A stretch of DNA of 64,000 nt from Rotaria sordida (taxonomy: Eukaryota; Rotifera; Eurotatoria; Philodinida; Philodinidae): contig CAJNOL010000061.1 of assembly GCA_905250125.1 (NCBI GenBank), positions 62,001-126,000 of the forward strand. The letters run 5' to 3'. A model generated the notes under the pieces. That model did not search any database, was not told the origin of the DNA, and saw only the letters and a list, made by a program, of their open reading frames with translations. The stretch's first letter is position 1, and the number at the start of each line of letters is the position of its first letter. This document shows, in pieces, positions 14,716 to 29,048 of the stretch. The position numbers and the translations under genes were made by a program.

Positions 14716-15104
14716 CTAGTGTACCACCATTTTATACCTTTGTAAATAGTGATGAAGATGTTTTTACGAATAAGCCTTTCAACATTATTTGAACATTTAT
14801 TTATAAGATCATATCGGTACTAAATTAATTCATAATACAAATTCTACATGTTTCGTCTGTGACATATGGAAAAAAATAGATAACAATAGTGAGTTTCAAG
14901 TATTCTACTTAAGAAGTTAAAATAATATTTAGAGATAATTTTCCTATTGGATTTTAACAAAAAGATTGATCTTGAAATAGAAAAGAGAAGACTCTAATTG
15001 TGAAAATAGATTATAATTTGGGAAAACAGTATTATATATATATATGTGTGTGACAGTTTCAGCTCAACAGATCTAGTTAAAATGAGTTGAAGCAAGTGCT
15101 AGTT

Positions 15105-15430
15105 ATTTTGAGCTTAGGTGGAACTGCTAACCAGTTCAATCGAACTTGAACCGTTATAATCCTGATGATGATTCATGTTCATTCTAGTGAGTGTATTAGC
15201 ATTGACATCCCAAAATAGAATAAATGTTCTGTATCAGAAGTCACTGCTCATAAACAGATCATATCTATGTTTTTTAATGATCATTTTCTACAAACAAGAC
15301 ATTTTTGTTCGGTTTTGAGAACTAATACTAATTAACTCACTAGGATGAACGAGGAGTCTTATTGGAATAATATCAATTCAAGCTCGCATGCGCTGCTTAG
15401 AAGTTCCAACTTAATCGGAAAGAGGTATTC
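15105..15430. repeat. Imperfect palindrome, arms about 100-110 bp
   Basis: The left arm (about 15105-15210) matches the complement of the right arm (about 15315-15425). Conserved blocks in the same order include GGAACT-CTAA-CAG, CTTGAA, and GTTCAT-CTAGTGAGT. Divergence is about one base in four, so the element is old. No coding capacity. Confidence 0.6.
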
Positions 15431-17757
15431 ATTGGCTCTAGTTCATTTGAACGCGAAGTGATTGTTTTTTTCCAACTCAGCAAATTGGCATAAAGTCATC
15501 ACATAGATATTCATATGATTGTAAAAGAAATTTCATTTCATTTTGATTTGTTTCAACAAATACATTATAATATTTAAATTCCAAATCAAATATAATTTCC
15601 TTAAAAAGATCGAAAAAAAATTGTATTTAATTAATATATAGTTGGACAGTAATGTTGATCTGAATAACGAATACATTAATACGACTATTTGTCTCAAACA
15701 TATATATATATATTACCATCAATGATTAAAAAATCACAAACGAATAAATTGTTTTAAAGAGAAAGAACAAAATAAGCATTATTATTTATTTGCAAAAAAA
15801 CTAGTCGCCTTTCAAGAGTCAAGAAATACAAGAATGAAAATAAAAGAGAAAAGAGAGATGATAAGCAAAGTAAGTAAACACCTATTAATTACAAAATTAT
15901 CATCTTTTTATGTTTTCTTCTAAAATCACTACAGATGTCTTGAGATTATGATAATCATCGGACGAAAAAGATTTTATTTCGTCTTCATCCGTAGTATTTT
16001 CTTCATGATGGACAATATTTTCTGGTCGAGGAGCAGTTATTATTTGATTATTGTCAAACTGTTGGAAAAATTTACGTGTTCGTCTAAACTTTATTCGAAG
16101 GTCATTTTCCAACGAGTCATGATTTTAAAAACTATAAAAAAAAATTCGTTTGTTTCTATATTGTAGCAGCGGTATCATACTATATATTTCCATTAATGTC
16201 ATTGATATATTGATCAAATACAATATTTTAATTCATGAAGTAAAGTTTGGATTCATACACTAAAAATAAGTAAAAAGATTTGATCAATTATTAGAATAGC
16301 GTAACAGAAAATTATAATTTTAGTCAAAAGAGATCAAGTAATGCCTAGAATACTCACCTCAACATATATGGTTAAGTTATCCTTTTTTTTAATTTATTGT
16401 AGTTGAATATTTAACACAATCAAATGAATATTTACAATTTTCTCGACAATACAAATTAATTGTTTTATCCTTTTTTTGCAAACATGAATAAAGAAAGTCG
16501 GAGAAGCAAAACAGCATTTCTTACTTGATGACTCATCAAAAAAAAAGCATATAAATCACCATTAACTCACTTTTTTAAAATTATAATATCAATGTTGGTT
16601 TTAACAAGAGCATCAAGTGATTTTTCTTTTTCTATCGAAAATCTGTTGAGACAAATTGAAATACTCAAAAATCCCCTAAATAAAGTTATTCACAATATTT
16701 CAATAGAATATTTAAAACAAAAATCAAGCTTACAGCTCTATTTGAACAAGTAAATTTATTTGTATCAATTGATATTCTGAATAAAATATAAAACAAATAT
16801 TTTCCTAACCTAGAGCAAATATCAAAAATGCTTCGATTGACAACGAACAAGTGTTCATTAGTATAATCAACAACAAATAAAGTTTTCTACCATGAAAAAC
16901 TAATGATATTAATAATTTAAAAGAAAACAAATATTCATTTTAATATATTTATTACAATGAACAACCAACTTCATTAATTGTTTCATTTGTGAAGATTCTT
17001 TTTTTTTGTCCATTTATTGATGTTATAAAATTGATTGAGCTTTCAATCAGCCCGATCAACATCTAAAAATATGAACTTGATTACACATTCATTAATTAAA
17101 ATAAATTAAACATACATCCTGAATTATGGGTATGGGTATGAAGAAGCATATGAATGGTTTGTACAACAACGTTCAAAAAATATACGAATATCAGGACCAA
17201 TTTTACTGTATTTGACACGTTCCAGGGCTGAGCTAATGGGAATTAATATGTAAAATGTCCCATCATGTACAAAGTTGAATATCTCAATCAAACAAAAGTT
17301 AATTATGAACTTATTATACATCATTCGACTCGCCATTGGTAGGCCGATATAATGGTATACTTTTCAGAACGGAATATTAATGAATAGGAAAAAAAAGTTA
17401 CAAAATAATCAATTTTTCAATAATATATTGTGCATAATATTTTTCTTTGATTACATTTATTCTAACATGTGAAAATAAATCAATAGATAGATCTAATCAA
17501 GCTGCATCGATTGAGACACGATTTATTTTATTCTGTTAAAAAATTACAAAATATTTTGAAAGAATATCATGAATATGGATATGTGCATTTTTGATATTGC
17601 AGTGACGATCTTATTTTTGAGCAAAATGTAGGAAAAACACGTTTTTTTTTCTAGGCTTTCAAAGATGCTTTATCAAAATATGCAGCTAGGTTTTTTTATA
17701 TGAACACTTTTGTTTTTTCGTTCCAATTATACAAATGAGTTGCGATTCACCTATATA
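15431..17757. other. Intergenic AT-rich DNA
   Basis: No gene supported. A short ATGGGTATGGGTATG run lies near 17125-17140. Open frames at 15900-16112 and 17124-17336 have no recognisable family, codon bias or splice context. Confidence 0.45.
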
Positions 17758-19137
17758 TACGAAATTTTATTTGAGTATTATAAATAATCGATATTGAGCA
17801 CACTTACAGAAAAGAACTTCCATGTCGAATTTTACTTTAAAATGCAGAAACGTAAAAGTATTATGCACTAATTGAAACTAAATAATTTTTAATTGATTAA
17901 AAGTTTTGAGTATGAAGTTAATCAGGATATGTGTATGTGGGTAGGGTATGTACCGAAATTGAAGAGATATTGACAAAGATGATGTATATTATCTTTCAAG
18001 AATCTCCAAGAGCTTTTTTGCGAACAGCTCAGTTTTGTTTCTTCTAGATGTGTATATAAGTGAAACAGACTGAAAAAAGGTCAAGTCTTGGACAAAAAAT
18101 TTCGACCGAGATTTGGCGTTTTTTTTTCTTCAGTCTATTCACTTGTACGCACATTTAGAAGAGATAAAGCTGAGCTGTTCACAAAAAAAGATCTAGGTGT
18201 GAATCACAGGAATATTCATATGCATAAACCCTAGTTAAAAGCACATTTCAACTGAATTTTTGATTAGTACATGATAATTTTATGTTTTTACATTGTAAAG
18301 TCAATCCCGACATATATGCCATTCGATTGTCTACATACAATTTTTTGTTATGATTGAGATACAATATATTGGTAAGATGAACGTTGTGACAATTATTTAA
18401 ATTTATGGATCTATGTTGAGTATATTTCATAGGATTAGAATTCTTTTTTTTTAATGTTCTTATATTATTTTTTGATAGTTAATTTTTGTTAGAATTAAAT
18501 CAAAGTAGTATTCCATATTTAAAAGATACATTTTTCTGTGAAATTCATATAAATCCTTTTCTAATGAAAACCGATGTATTTTTTTCATATATACTTTATA
18601 TTGGTACGAAAAATGTCGTTTTATCATCTTTATCATAAAAAAAAAATCGCTTAGAAAACAATCGAAATTTGTGCATTATGAAGAAAAACAAACAAACAAT
18701 GGTTTTGCTATTCTAAGATTATGAATTCATCATCCGATCTCACTTCATATTCCTATTTCCTTTGATTTCTTTTTATATGATTACTTTCGCTAAAAAACGA
18801 ACGTTTCGTTGAGATACATGTTTTTTTTTTCTATTCATTATAAAATGATCTTTTTCTCTTGTTACTTAGCAACAGTCCCTATGAGTACGACATCTCAAGG
18901 CGTATTTATTAATTTTTTTCCAGATATCTAAAGTATGTGCTATGGAGTAAATAAACAGACTCCTTAAGAGCTATATATATATATATATATTCATATCCTT
19001 AGCAAAAAAATAAATAAATAAAATATAGTATGTTTTTCATACGATATGACAAATGATTCATTGAAAAATACATCTGACGACATGTAGATTTCTTTTTATT
19101 ATTAATTGAATAAGGTTTCTGCTTTTAGATTTTTCAG
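17758..19137 (+). promoter_or_regulatory. OSBPL9 upstream region, partly duplicated at 12641-13249
   Basis: Matches the decayed copy upstream in two blocks (about 17759-17885 and 18640-19137). The stretch between them is absent from the other copy and includes a palindrome at 18008-18192. The 3' end reads CTTTTAG...TTTTTCAG directly before the ATG. No core promoter element was identified. Confidence 0.5.
18008..18192. repeat. Short palindromic (foldback) element
   Basis: The left arm (about 18008-18085, with GCGAACAGCTCAG and GACTGAAAAAA) is mirrored by the right arm (about 18117-18192, with TCTTCAGTC and CTGAGCTGTTCAC). The loop is about 30 bp. It lies in sequence present in only one of the two OSBPL9 upstream copies, as expected for an insertion. 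Confidence 0.65.
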
Positions 19138-22100
19138 ATGTTATTCGAAGGTTCACTTAGTAAATGGACAAATGTCATACAAGGTTGGCAATATCGTTTT
19201 TTTGTCCTTGATCCCACTCAAGGAATGCTTATATATTATACAGTAAGATGAAAAAATAAAAAAGAAACTTAAAATATTCTATAGAATAATTTATTATAGT
19301 CTAAAGAAAATATGGTCAAAGGAGATCGACGTGGTGTTGTTTTATTAAGAGTATATAATCAAAAGATTTTTGTTTTAATTACTTAATTAATTTATTCATT
19401 TTTTTAAGGGAGCATATTTAGGCATCGATTCTGAAGATGATAGTACAGTAAGAGACTTATAAATATTTTATAATTTAAAAAAATATTTATATTTTATAAT
19501 TTATTAGTTTACTATTCGATCTCATGGTAAAACATTTCATTTTCAAGGTATGTCATATATTGTGATATTTTATCTTATCTTAAAGTCATATAAATAAATT
19601 CAATTTCGTTTTTTTAGCTCGCGATGCTGAAGAAAGACAAAAATGGTTATCAAATTTAGAAGAAGCTATAAGTCTTAATAGTATTAAGACAGTATGTATT
19701 ATTATTTATTTTGTAAGAAAAAAAAAAATAGATAATTTTTTTTTTCTTTTGATTAGGATAAATTATCTGTTTCAAGTACATCATTATTTGAACGTAAAAT
19801 ATCAGAAGCTGATGCTTATTTACAATTATTAATTGATCAAGTTAATGTATGAAAATATAATAAAATTAATTTTTAATAAAAACAAAAAAAAACACTTTGG
19901 GATATTTGTTAATTAGGAACTTGAACAAAAAAGTAATCAAGCAGAAGATATCAAAGAACAAGAATGTTATCGACATGTTGTTTCATCAGCTAAAGTATCA
20001 TAATTAGATTTTTTTTTTCGAGAAAAAATTTTTTCTATTCGGTTTATTTACAGAGATTAATTGAAGCTGTCAAATATTCTATTGTATCATTACAATTAGC
20101 AAAAGTAAGAATAATTCATATGTCATTTCAAGATATTCTTTACTGATAAAAAACTAATTTTTTATTCATAACAACAAAGTAGTATTTAGAAGTTTTGATA
20201 TGATTGAGAGATAGTAGTTGTTAACGACTAGAAAATTAGTTGGATCAATATGGTAAGTTAATGAATTTAATTAACAGAATTCGATTTATACTATTTTCAT
20301 TTCGTATTGAATATCAAAATGTATTTTGCATTTTCGGAGACTGCAAAGTAAGATATAACTAAAAATTATAATACTTAGATCGATGAACATGAACCCTGAA
20401 GTCATGTTACTTATATCATATGATATCTTCTATTGTTAATGAGATAATTATTTAGAACAGATTTTTAAATCGTAATTAGAGAATTTTTATCCAGGACATA
20501 AATTTTTTTGTTTGTAGTATAATAACAATCAGATTTTTGATTGAATAGAATTAATATAATGTGACCTAGATTTTATCATATTTGCTCTATTAAGCTTTTA
20601 ATGAGAAAATAATTTTTCTATTTTTATTTAAAGGTTCATATGGATCCACATAGTGATGTTAAAGCAGATGTTGATTATCAAGCTGTATTATCACATATGA
20701 ATTTTCATAAAGGTAAAAAAATTCTTTTGATTATATTAAATATTTTCTTTTTTGTTTTAATTAGATAAAATTCTTCATAATAAGGAAGCATCATCTAATA
20801 TTATTCAATCTGCTGCCGGTGGTGAATCAACTGGAGATAATAATCAAGGTAATGTATCTATCGGATGTAAGTATTTTCTTTTATTATTCAATAACTTTGA
20901 ATATGGTTTTTGTTTATTTTTAGCTTTAGATTTTCACACAGCTGCGAAAACTGTTCGTAAAAATTTTCCGGTTTCATCTTATTCAAGTAGTGATGATGAT
21001 GATGATTTTTATGATGCTGATGAAAGCGTGGAGTAAAAGATGTTTTCTCTTTTTTTTTTCTTTTGAAAGATTTATTTCAAATTTATTATATTTATATTTT
21101 AATGGACGATAGAATATTAATATCAATGAGTTTAATCAACATAAGCACAAATTCATTGTTATCTATTCTTATGACGGAACATATTCAAGTGTCGAATCAC
21201 TTTTGAGTTAGAACAATGTGTATCATAACGACATTTTTAATACAATGTCGTGGTCCTTCTCAGAAACACCCAGAAAGCTGAGTTTTAAACTTTGTACAGA
21301 GACATGCGTTACCGAAAATAGTTTATTGGTTTTTTTGATAAAATAGAATAAGAATATATATATATATATAGAACGACGCTTAATTGATTGACTTTTAAAT
21401 GGCTAGGCTATGCCTTAATAATAGATTCGTGCATGCGTTCGTTGTTCTTTCTTTTCTGTTTCTTACAATCGTTAAATGGCATCAAAATCAGCAGATGCTT
21501 GTAAAGAAACGAAGAAAAGAATGTGCGGAGGAGAACTTTGAATGACAATAGAACCAACATCATAAGCAAACAATGACGACATATCATTAAGGTCATCAAC
21601 AGTATTGTATTTTCAATATTGAGTAATGAATTTTCTTTTTGCGTTGTTTTTTTATTTCGGTTATTATGCTAATAAATTTTTATTGATAAAATTTATTTAT
21701 TTAGTATGCCGACAATGTCACCATCCTCGACAACAGGTAATCTTCAACAAACTTCACCAATTAATATACGAAATAGTGATGTTTTATTAAAAACAAATGA
21801 TAAATCATCAAAAAATCAGCCAGATGGTGCAAAGTATGAACAAATATTTTCTAATATAGATATATTATATTTATTTGAATATTAAAATTTTCGTTTAGTC
21901 GTTTAACAAATTCACAAATTCCATTTGAAATTTATGAAGCAGCTTATGAAGAAGAACCAGACGAAGAACGTACGTAATAAACTTTTTTTATAACAAAAGA
22001 ACAAAATGAAAATTCCTATTTTTAGTTGCACCTATCGATGGTACTATCATTTCACATTTGATTTCTCAAGTAAGATATTAAGAATTCTAATTTTGAAATT

Positions 22101-24776
22101 TGAATCAATTAAAATTGTAATAAAACTCTGTACAGAAATCCGAGTTATCGTAAAGAATTTTTACTCTTACATGTTAACAAGTTTATTCTTCATGTGTTAA
22201 TTAATGAACAAAAATACATTACTTTATATATATATTCATAAATAAGTAGCATAATAACAAAAAGTAAATATACTAGTCAAAAAGTTTGACTCCGCGCTGT
22301 AGTTTAGATTGTAACGATATAAAATGAGATTCAAACAATATTGTCATGATCTATTGAAGTAAAAATAAATAAATAAATTGATAACGTTTATTCTTTACGT
22401 CAAAATCTTCTTATGTATTAAATAGTATTCAAAGATATTTTACATTGTTTATCTATCATAGATAAATATGTTATTGATTTTAGTTATGAAAAAGAATTAA
22501 ATATAGTAGAATATATTTTTATTTTATAGGCTCGTATATCAATGGATTTAACTAAAATAACATTACCAACATTTATTCTTGAACGACGTTCTTTTCTTGA
22601 AATGCTTGCTGATTTTCTTGCTCATCCAGATGAATTTGTGAAGTAAATTTAAACAAAAAACAAACAAATAAACAATTATTATTTTAAACTTTATTTAGAG
22701 TGACAGATTATCAAACACCACGTGATCGTTTTATTCAAGTTATTAGATGGTATTTATCAGCATTTCATGCTGGTCGTAAAAGTCCTGTACCAAAAAAACC
22801 ATATAATCCAATACTTGGTGAAACATTTCAATGTTATTATAATCTTGGTACATCATCATCGTCATCAACTGTTAGTAAAAATTCAATATTTGAATTCTTA
22901 TAATAAATATTTTTTTTTCCTATAGACAAATTTAGCAAACGATGGTCCTGTTCCATGGGCATCCGATGATAGTGTGACTTTTATTGCTGAACAAACTTCT
23001 CATCATCCTCCAAGTAATCTGAGAAATCAATCAACATTAATATTTGTATTTGATGAATATATTTTCTCTCTCTCTAGTTGGATCATTTTATGCTGAATGT
23101 CCTGCAAAACGTATACAAGTTGATGGTTGTATTTGGACAAAATCAAAGTTTTTAGGTTTATCAGTTGCTGTACATATGATTGGTGATGCTACATTAACAT
23201 TACTTGATCATGATGAACGTTATGTGATTACATTTCCTAGTGCATATGGCCGGTATATATCTATAGGAATAATCAATTTATTCGAATATTCTAGTTTACA
23301 TTATTTTAGTCATACACCATGCTATGAATACCTAAACAAATTGCAGATCACACAGATACTCATAGTTACCTTAGTTTTAATTCTAAAAGATAACGATAGT
23401 TATTTTAATATTGATTTGTAAAATATCTTGTATAACAGTTGAAAACAAAAAGTATAGTTTAGAATCGATGTCCGAAGTGTTTACAGATACTTCAATGTTA
23501 CTCATGCGATAAGAACATCTGATTCGAAATTAACACATTATCTATGAAGATAGATCGAATGTAAAAAAAATTCTGATAATCATTTTTTATAATACAATAT
23601 AGAGTTTAGGTAAAGAAAATAAAAAACATCAATGTTAAACAAATTCCAATAATCAATCTCTTTTGCATAACTATGAAATATTGAAACAAAAAAAATTTAG
23701 AATTTCTGACTTTATGTCTGATCCAAATATATACTTTTTTGATATTTATTAAATTAATTTATGTTTTTAAGAGATACATAAAATGTAACATCAGTTTGCT
23801 ATTTTAAATCAAAGTAAAACTAGAGAAATCTTTTTTTTTTTTGTTGCAAAATATTACTTGTCATTGATCTAGTATATGCAATTTCTAATCAACTATAACA
23901 TATTAAGATATTTTTCTGATATTTTGATTATATCTTTAACATTTTTTTTTTGTTAATGTTGATAGTTAGTGGAGAAAGTAGAAAAAAAAAAGATTAAACA
24001 AAAATATTCGAACTTAATCGATTATTTTCAATATAATTATTTAGATCTATTCTTGGTGTTCCATGGTTTGAAATGGGTGGTAAAGTATCTGTTGATTGTG
24101 AAAAAACTGGTTATTCAGCTAATATAGAATTTTTAACAAAAGTATGATTGATTGAATTTGTTATTTAATATAAAAAACAAAAAAAAACAAAGAAAAAATT
24201 TTTTGTTGTTGTTGTTTTTTTTTAAAGCCATTTTATAATGGAAAAAAACATCAAATAACTGGAACTTTATTTGGACCGGATAAAAAAGAATTTTGTAAAA
24301 TTGATGGTGAATGGAATGGTATAATGTATGCAAAATATAGTGATACAAAAATTTCCGATATATTTTTTGATACAAAATCAACACCAGTTATTAAAAAAAA
24401 TGTTCGACCAATAGCTGAACAAGGCGAATTTGAAAGTCGACGGTATGAATATGATAATAATAATTAAATATTTCCTCTTCGTTTCATCTTTTGTTTTTTT
24501 TTTTTTTTATTATTCTAGTTTATGGAAAGATGTAACTTTTTGTTTAAAATCTAAATTATTAGATAAAGCAACTGAATCGAAATCATTCCTTGAACAACGA
24601 CAACGTGAAGGAGCTAAAGAACGTGCTGAAAAATCAATTAAATGGCAAACAAAAGTAAATAAAAAGAAAATTAAATTTTATTTTTCATTTTGTTTTTTTA
24701 GTATTTTGTTGAATCAGGTGAACTAAAATGGAGCTATGAAAATAAATTAAGTAAACGATTAAAACAACAATTATAA
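19138..24776 (+). CDS. OSBPL9: Oxysterol-binding protein-related protein (ORP9 type, PH + FFAT + ORD)
   Basis: Lipid-transfer protein working at ER-Golgi/endosome contacts. Twenty-two exons give about 710 residues (human ORP9 736): 19138-19242, 19300-19350, 19409-19447, 19508-19547, 19618-19691, 19757-19846, 19917-19994, 20054-20104, 20634-20712, 20765-20866, 20924-21032, 21705-21833, 21899-21969, 22026-22069, 22530-22642, 22699-22870, 22926-23013, 23078-23252, 24045-24141, 24228-24442, 24519-24654 and 24702-24776. A PH domain fills about residues 1-95 ([20 protein letters not shown]). A VAP-binding FFAT-like motif follows an Asp tract ([11 protein letters not shown], near 262-272). The ORD begins near residue 345 and carries the family signature EQTSHHPP near 475. 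The exon 11 donor GTAAAA overlaps an in-frame stop, so an unspliced reading would end early. Exon 16 uses GTTAGT. The ATG directly follows TTTTTCAG. Its 5' end is duplicated at 12641-13354. Confidence 0.95.
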
Positions 24777-27703
24777 GAGAATTCATATTTATTCATGCAA
24801 GAATAGTTTGGTTTATTTTATTTTTCTTTTTATGTTCTAATCATGCGCTCCTGATTTTCGTTTTTTTTTTTTCTTTTTTTTATTAATCATTTCCGATTAT
24901 ATGTATACAACCGAGTGACATTGTAATTCCTCTCACTCTGTCAGATTGGGTTTAATATTATTTCTTATGTCATAAGAAAGAGAAAGACAAAGACAAATTT
25001 TTATTTATGGCGGTGCTAGTTTCATAAATCTTTAATCGTTCCGTTGTTGTTGTTGGTTTTTTTTTTCCTCTGTTTTGTTTTTGATGATTATCCAATTCTT
25101 ATTTATATTCCATAATCCAGTCATTATGTATATACGTAATTTAGATATAGATAAAAATAAAAAGACAAAGATGTCATCAAAATGTTGATGCCATTTCATA
25201 TTTATGAAGAACAACAGTAAAATTACAAGTTCATTTTCGACTGGACGATCAATTTAAAAGAAAATTTAACTCAAGCATTGGTATCAAAAGCTACAATACT
25301 AGTTATATCTAATCGACAAAGATGAGATATTACTATATTTTACAAGTTTATATTGGTTTTACTTATTGAAAAAGTAGATTTTGACAGCTTGTGTTCCTGG
25401 TAACACGTTCATCCAAGTTTGATCTTTGGATTGTTATAACTTAACAATTTAATGTGAAAAATAGCTGAAAATTTTCTCGTTTTGTACAAAATATTATCAT
25501 TTATGTTCGTAGCTAAGACAACAAACTTTATAATGATGAGATTTGTTTTTTTTTAGAAGTTTGTTTCTGAAAAAAGTTAACACACCGGGAGGCTTTTTTC
25601 AGATGTACTGTAAAAACATTATTTTTACAACTTTAAGGACAAAATAAGGTAACCCAATGATGTCAATCTGTAGCTCAGCCTTCAGGTGATACTACTATTA
25701 TGATATAATAGTGTTCAAAATGTGATACGAGATGATAAGATATTATTTTTTGCACACAAAAAAAAATGCTTATGACTTTGGCTAATGACTACCATTGATT
25801 TTCGCTATCGATGTAAAAAAAGAAAATTTCGAATGAATAAGTTCGATCATTTTATGGTCGAGAAATCTTTCATTCAACTTTGGTGAAGCATGACCTTTGT
25901 TTGTTTGTTTTTAGTTGGCCAGGCTGTTGCAATTTATTCATTTCATTAAAGAACAGATGAAAATACGTCAGTGACAAAGAAATATTGATCATGTAGATAA
26001 GAAAAACTAAAGGAAACATATGTTGAAATATTATAACTTGTTTTTTTTTTTTATTCGAATTAACATAAAAATTATTTTTAGCTAAATATATCACAAAATT
26101 TATAGAATTATCTAAATAAGTTTTAATCATATAAAATCGAATTCGAAGAAATAATTTACAGTTAAGACATTGTTATTTAACTACGAATTTTTAAAACATA
26201 ACTATTAAAATCATAAGAAATTTCCTATTAGAGAAAATATTTTGATAACTAAGGTCATTATCATTGATGTATTCGTGAGAGTTTTTTTTTTTCAACGTTA
26301 ATTATTCGTGTAGAATTATAAAAATTAATTGACATATTGAAATTTTATTCTAAATGATCAATGTTCATAATTACTATTGTTTAGAAAAAAAAAAATATCC
26401 TAATACATTAAGCTAGATTATAATTTCAAAAAAAAAAATGAAATTATAAAATAGATTTTAGTATTTTTCAAAAGAATATCTTCTTTTTTTTTTCTTTAAT
26501 CACCTTAGAGAATTTAATGTTTTATAAAAAAAATCTATTTCTAATTATATGTCTACTCTATAACATATAATATTTTATTTGAACTTTCTCTTCTGATAGT
26601 ATTCAATTATGATTCATGTAAATCAAATTTTCGATACTATAAAATAAATAGAAATTGATCTTGTTGTGAGAAAACTTACAAATATTAAAAATAATTTTAT
26701 ATGTTCTCTTTAAAGAATCTATAATCTAGATCATGACGATGCTCATATGAAAGTAACTAATATATTAATACATCTTAGATAAATCCTTTAATATTATATA
26801 GATACACAATTTCAATATTAAAGGTCGTGAACGACAAAAAAATGGCATAATGAATATGGAACATGAACTTGTTAATGTTATGACATCTTTATATAGTTCT
26901 ACAATAAGTAAATGATAAAAATAATTCTTTTTTTTTTTTGTTTTGTTTTTGTTCGCTTTGAATTACATTGTCATGTTTTATAATTTCGATAAAATAAAAT
27001 TATCAAATAACAGAATAATTTTCCAATTTAAAATCTTTATCTTCGATAGGGATCAATTAAGTAAACAAAAAAGACATGTTTATTTTTTTTTGTCCTATAT
27101 GTTTTAAGTCGTGTATAGTCTCTTAAATCTTGTTTGTTCTGTTCTAATCAACTATATATATGTGAAGTTTATATGTTAGATGAATAACAAATCAGCCATT
27201 AGCAACATGAAATAAAGTAATACGAAGTCATAGAAACATATTTTATCAAAAAAGAAAAGAAAAATATATATGTTGTTTTTCATTTGTTAAAAATAAAACA
27301 TGTAATGCAACAACAACAATAGCAGAACGTCAATTTAAAAAAAAAAGAGAGAGAGAAAAACGAACGACAAGCTTCAAATCATGTCCGATTTTGCAAAATG
27401 AAAATTCTCTTTCTCATTTCTTTTTTTTCTTCTCTTGTCGACGCCATTATAAACATTAGATTGGAAGAATAGCAACCGTAATCTGACTCCAAACATCATC
27501 CGTTATATCCACCTATCTGCTCTACTTAATTAATCCATCCTTTTCTCTCTCTCTCTCTCTCTCGTTCTGTTTTTTTGCTTTCCTTTACGCAGACTAATAT
27601 TTGCATGGAGAAACAAGAGACTTGACGGATTGACTCTTCTATCATCTAATCTTACATACTACAACTTCTTATTGTCTATATTTCATCGAACTTATTAGTG
27701 AAT
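24777..27703. other. Intergenic region between OSBPL9 and the calmodulin-like gene
   Basis: No gene supported. Long poly-T runs and a (CT)n tract at about 27543-27562 are present. A 38-codon open stretch at 26801-26914, preceded by an acceptor-like TATAG, is a weak exon candidate described under findings. Confidence 0.45.
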
Positions 27704-29048
27704 AATGGTAAGCATTTTAAAGTATTAGAATGTATTCATGTTGATAATGATTCTTTTTTTTCTTTAGAGTACATTTTCGACTGCAAAAACTGAAGGTAAG
27801 GAAAAACTATAATTAAAAAATACAAAACAAAATATATATATATATGTTTTGTTTTTTTTTCAAATGTTTTTATTCGTAAAGAATTTCGACATGTATTCGA
27901 CTTATTCGATAAGAATGGAGATGGTAATATTGATGCAAATGAAATTGGGTTAGTATTTGAAAAAAAAAAAAAAAAATTCTTTCTTATTCTCATATAATAA
28001 TTAATTAATTGTTCAATACATTTTTTTTATTGAATAAGAATATAATGAGAGTTAATTTTTTTTTTTAAACAATCTTGACTTTTTTTTCTATTAGAACAAG
28101 TAATATCTAACTAGTGATTCTATAGAAAATCTACGCCTATATACATATTATTTTGTAATAAGCTTTCTTCAAAAGGAAAAAAAATGACTACATTTCGCTT
28201 CCTGAAGGGTATCATTAACTATATTGAACTAATTACTATGACATTTTTTGAGAACATATTTGTATAATGTTAAAAATTATAATTCACTTTTTAGAGTTAA
28301 TAGTATTCTTAAAACTAATAATTATTATATTAGTTAATAATGAAATATTAATGTTATATTTAATATACAAAATGAAATATTGAAGATTAAATTTCATATG
28401 ATAAAAAATTATTTTGTTATATGTGTCTTTTTTTGTCTATTTTTTTTTTTAGACAAGTAATGCGATCATTAGGGTTAAATCCAACAAATAAAGAGATTAC
28501 AGATTTAATTGCTGAAGTAGATAAAAATGGTAATTTGAAATGATTTTTGAGTTTACTTTTCTTTTTCTAAATATATGTTATTAGGTAATCAACGTCTAGA
28601 TTTTCAAGAATTTATTGCATTTATGAATAAACATTGGCATGAACGTGATCAAGAAGCTGAATTACGAGAAGCTTTTCGACTTTTTGATCGTGATAATTCT
28701 GGATATATAACTATTAATGAATTAAAACAGGTTAATTTAAATATTATTTATATTTTATAATCATTGATGTTTGTTTTTTTCTATATTGAAGGTTATGCTT
28801 AATATGGGTGAAAAATTAAATCAAGAAGAATTAGAAGATATGATGCGAGAAGTTTGTTAATAATAATAATAATAATTATTATTGATTGATTATGATTAAA
28901 TTTTGATTTTATTTAGGCTGATGTAAATAAAGATGGTAAACTTGATTATCAAGGTAAGAAAATAATCATTTATTAAATTCTGGCTTTTTTTTAAAAAAAA
29001 AATATATTCTTTATAGAATTTGTACAAAAACTTCTTTCGACGTCTTGA
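27704..29048 (+). CDS. Calmodulin-like EF-hand protein
   Basis: Calcium sensor of calmodulin length (149 residues). Eight exons: 27704-27706 (the start codon alone, as in many calmodulin genes), 27768-27795, 27882-27948, 28453-28529, 28585-28730, 28792-28851, 28917-28953 and 29017-29048. Four EF-hand loops are intact: DKNGDGNIDANE, DKNGNQRLDFQE, DRDNSGYITINE and DVNKDGKLDYQE, each with acidic residues at positions 1 and 12. The central linker (MNKHWHERDQEAELREAF) differs from canonical calmodulin and the C-terminus is KLLSTS, so this is a divergent paralogue, not the conserved calmodulin. The start codon lies five bases after CTTATTAG. AATAAA lies at 29168. Confidence 0.92.
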
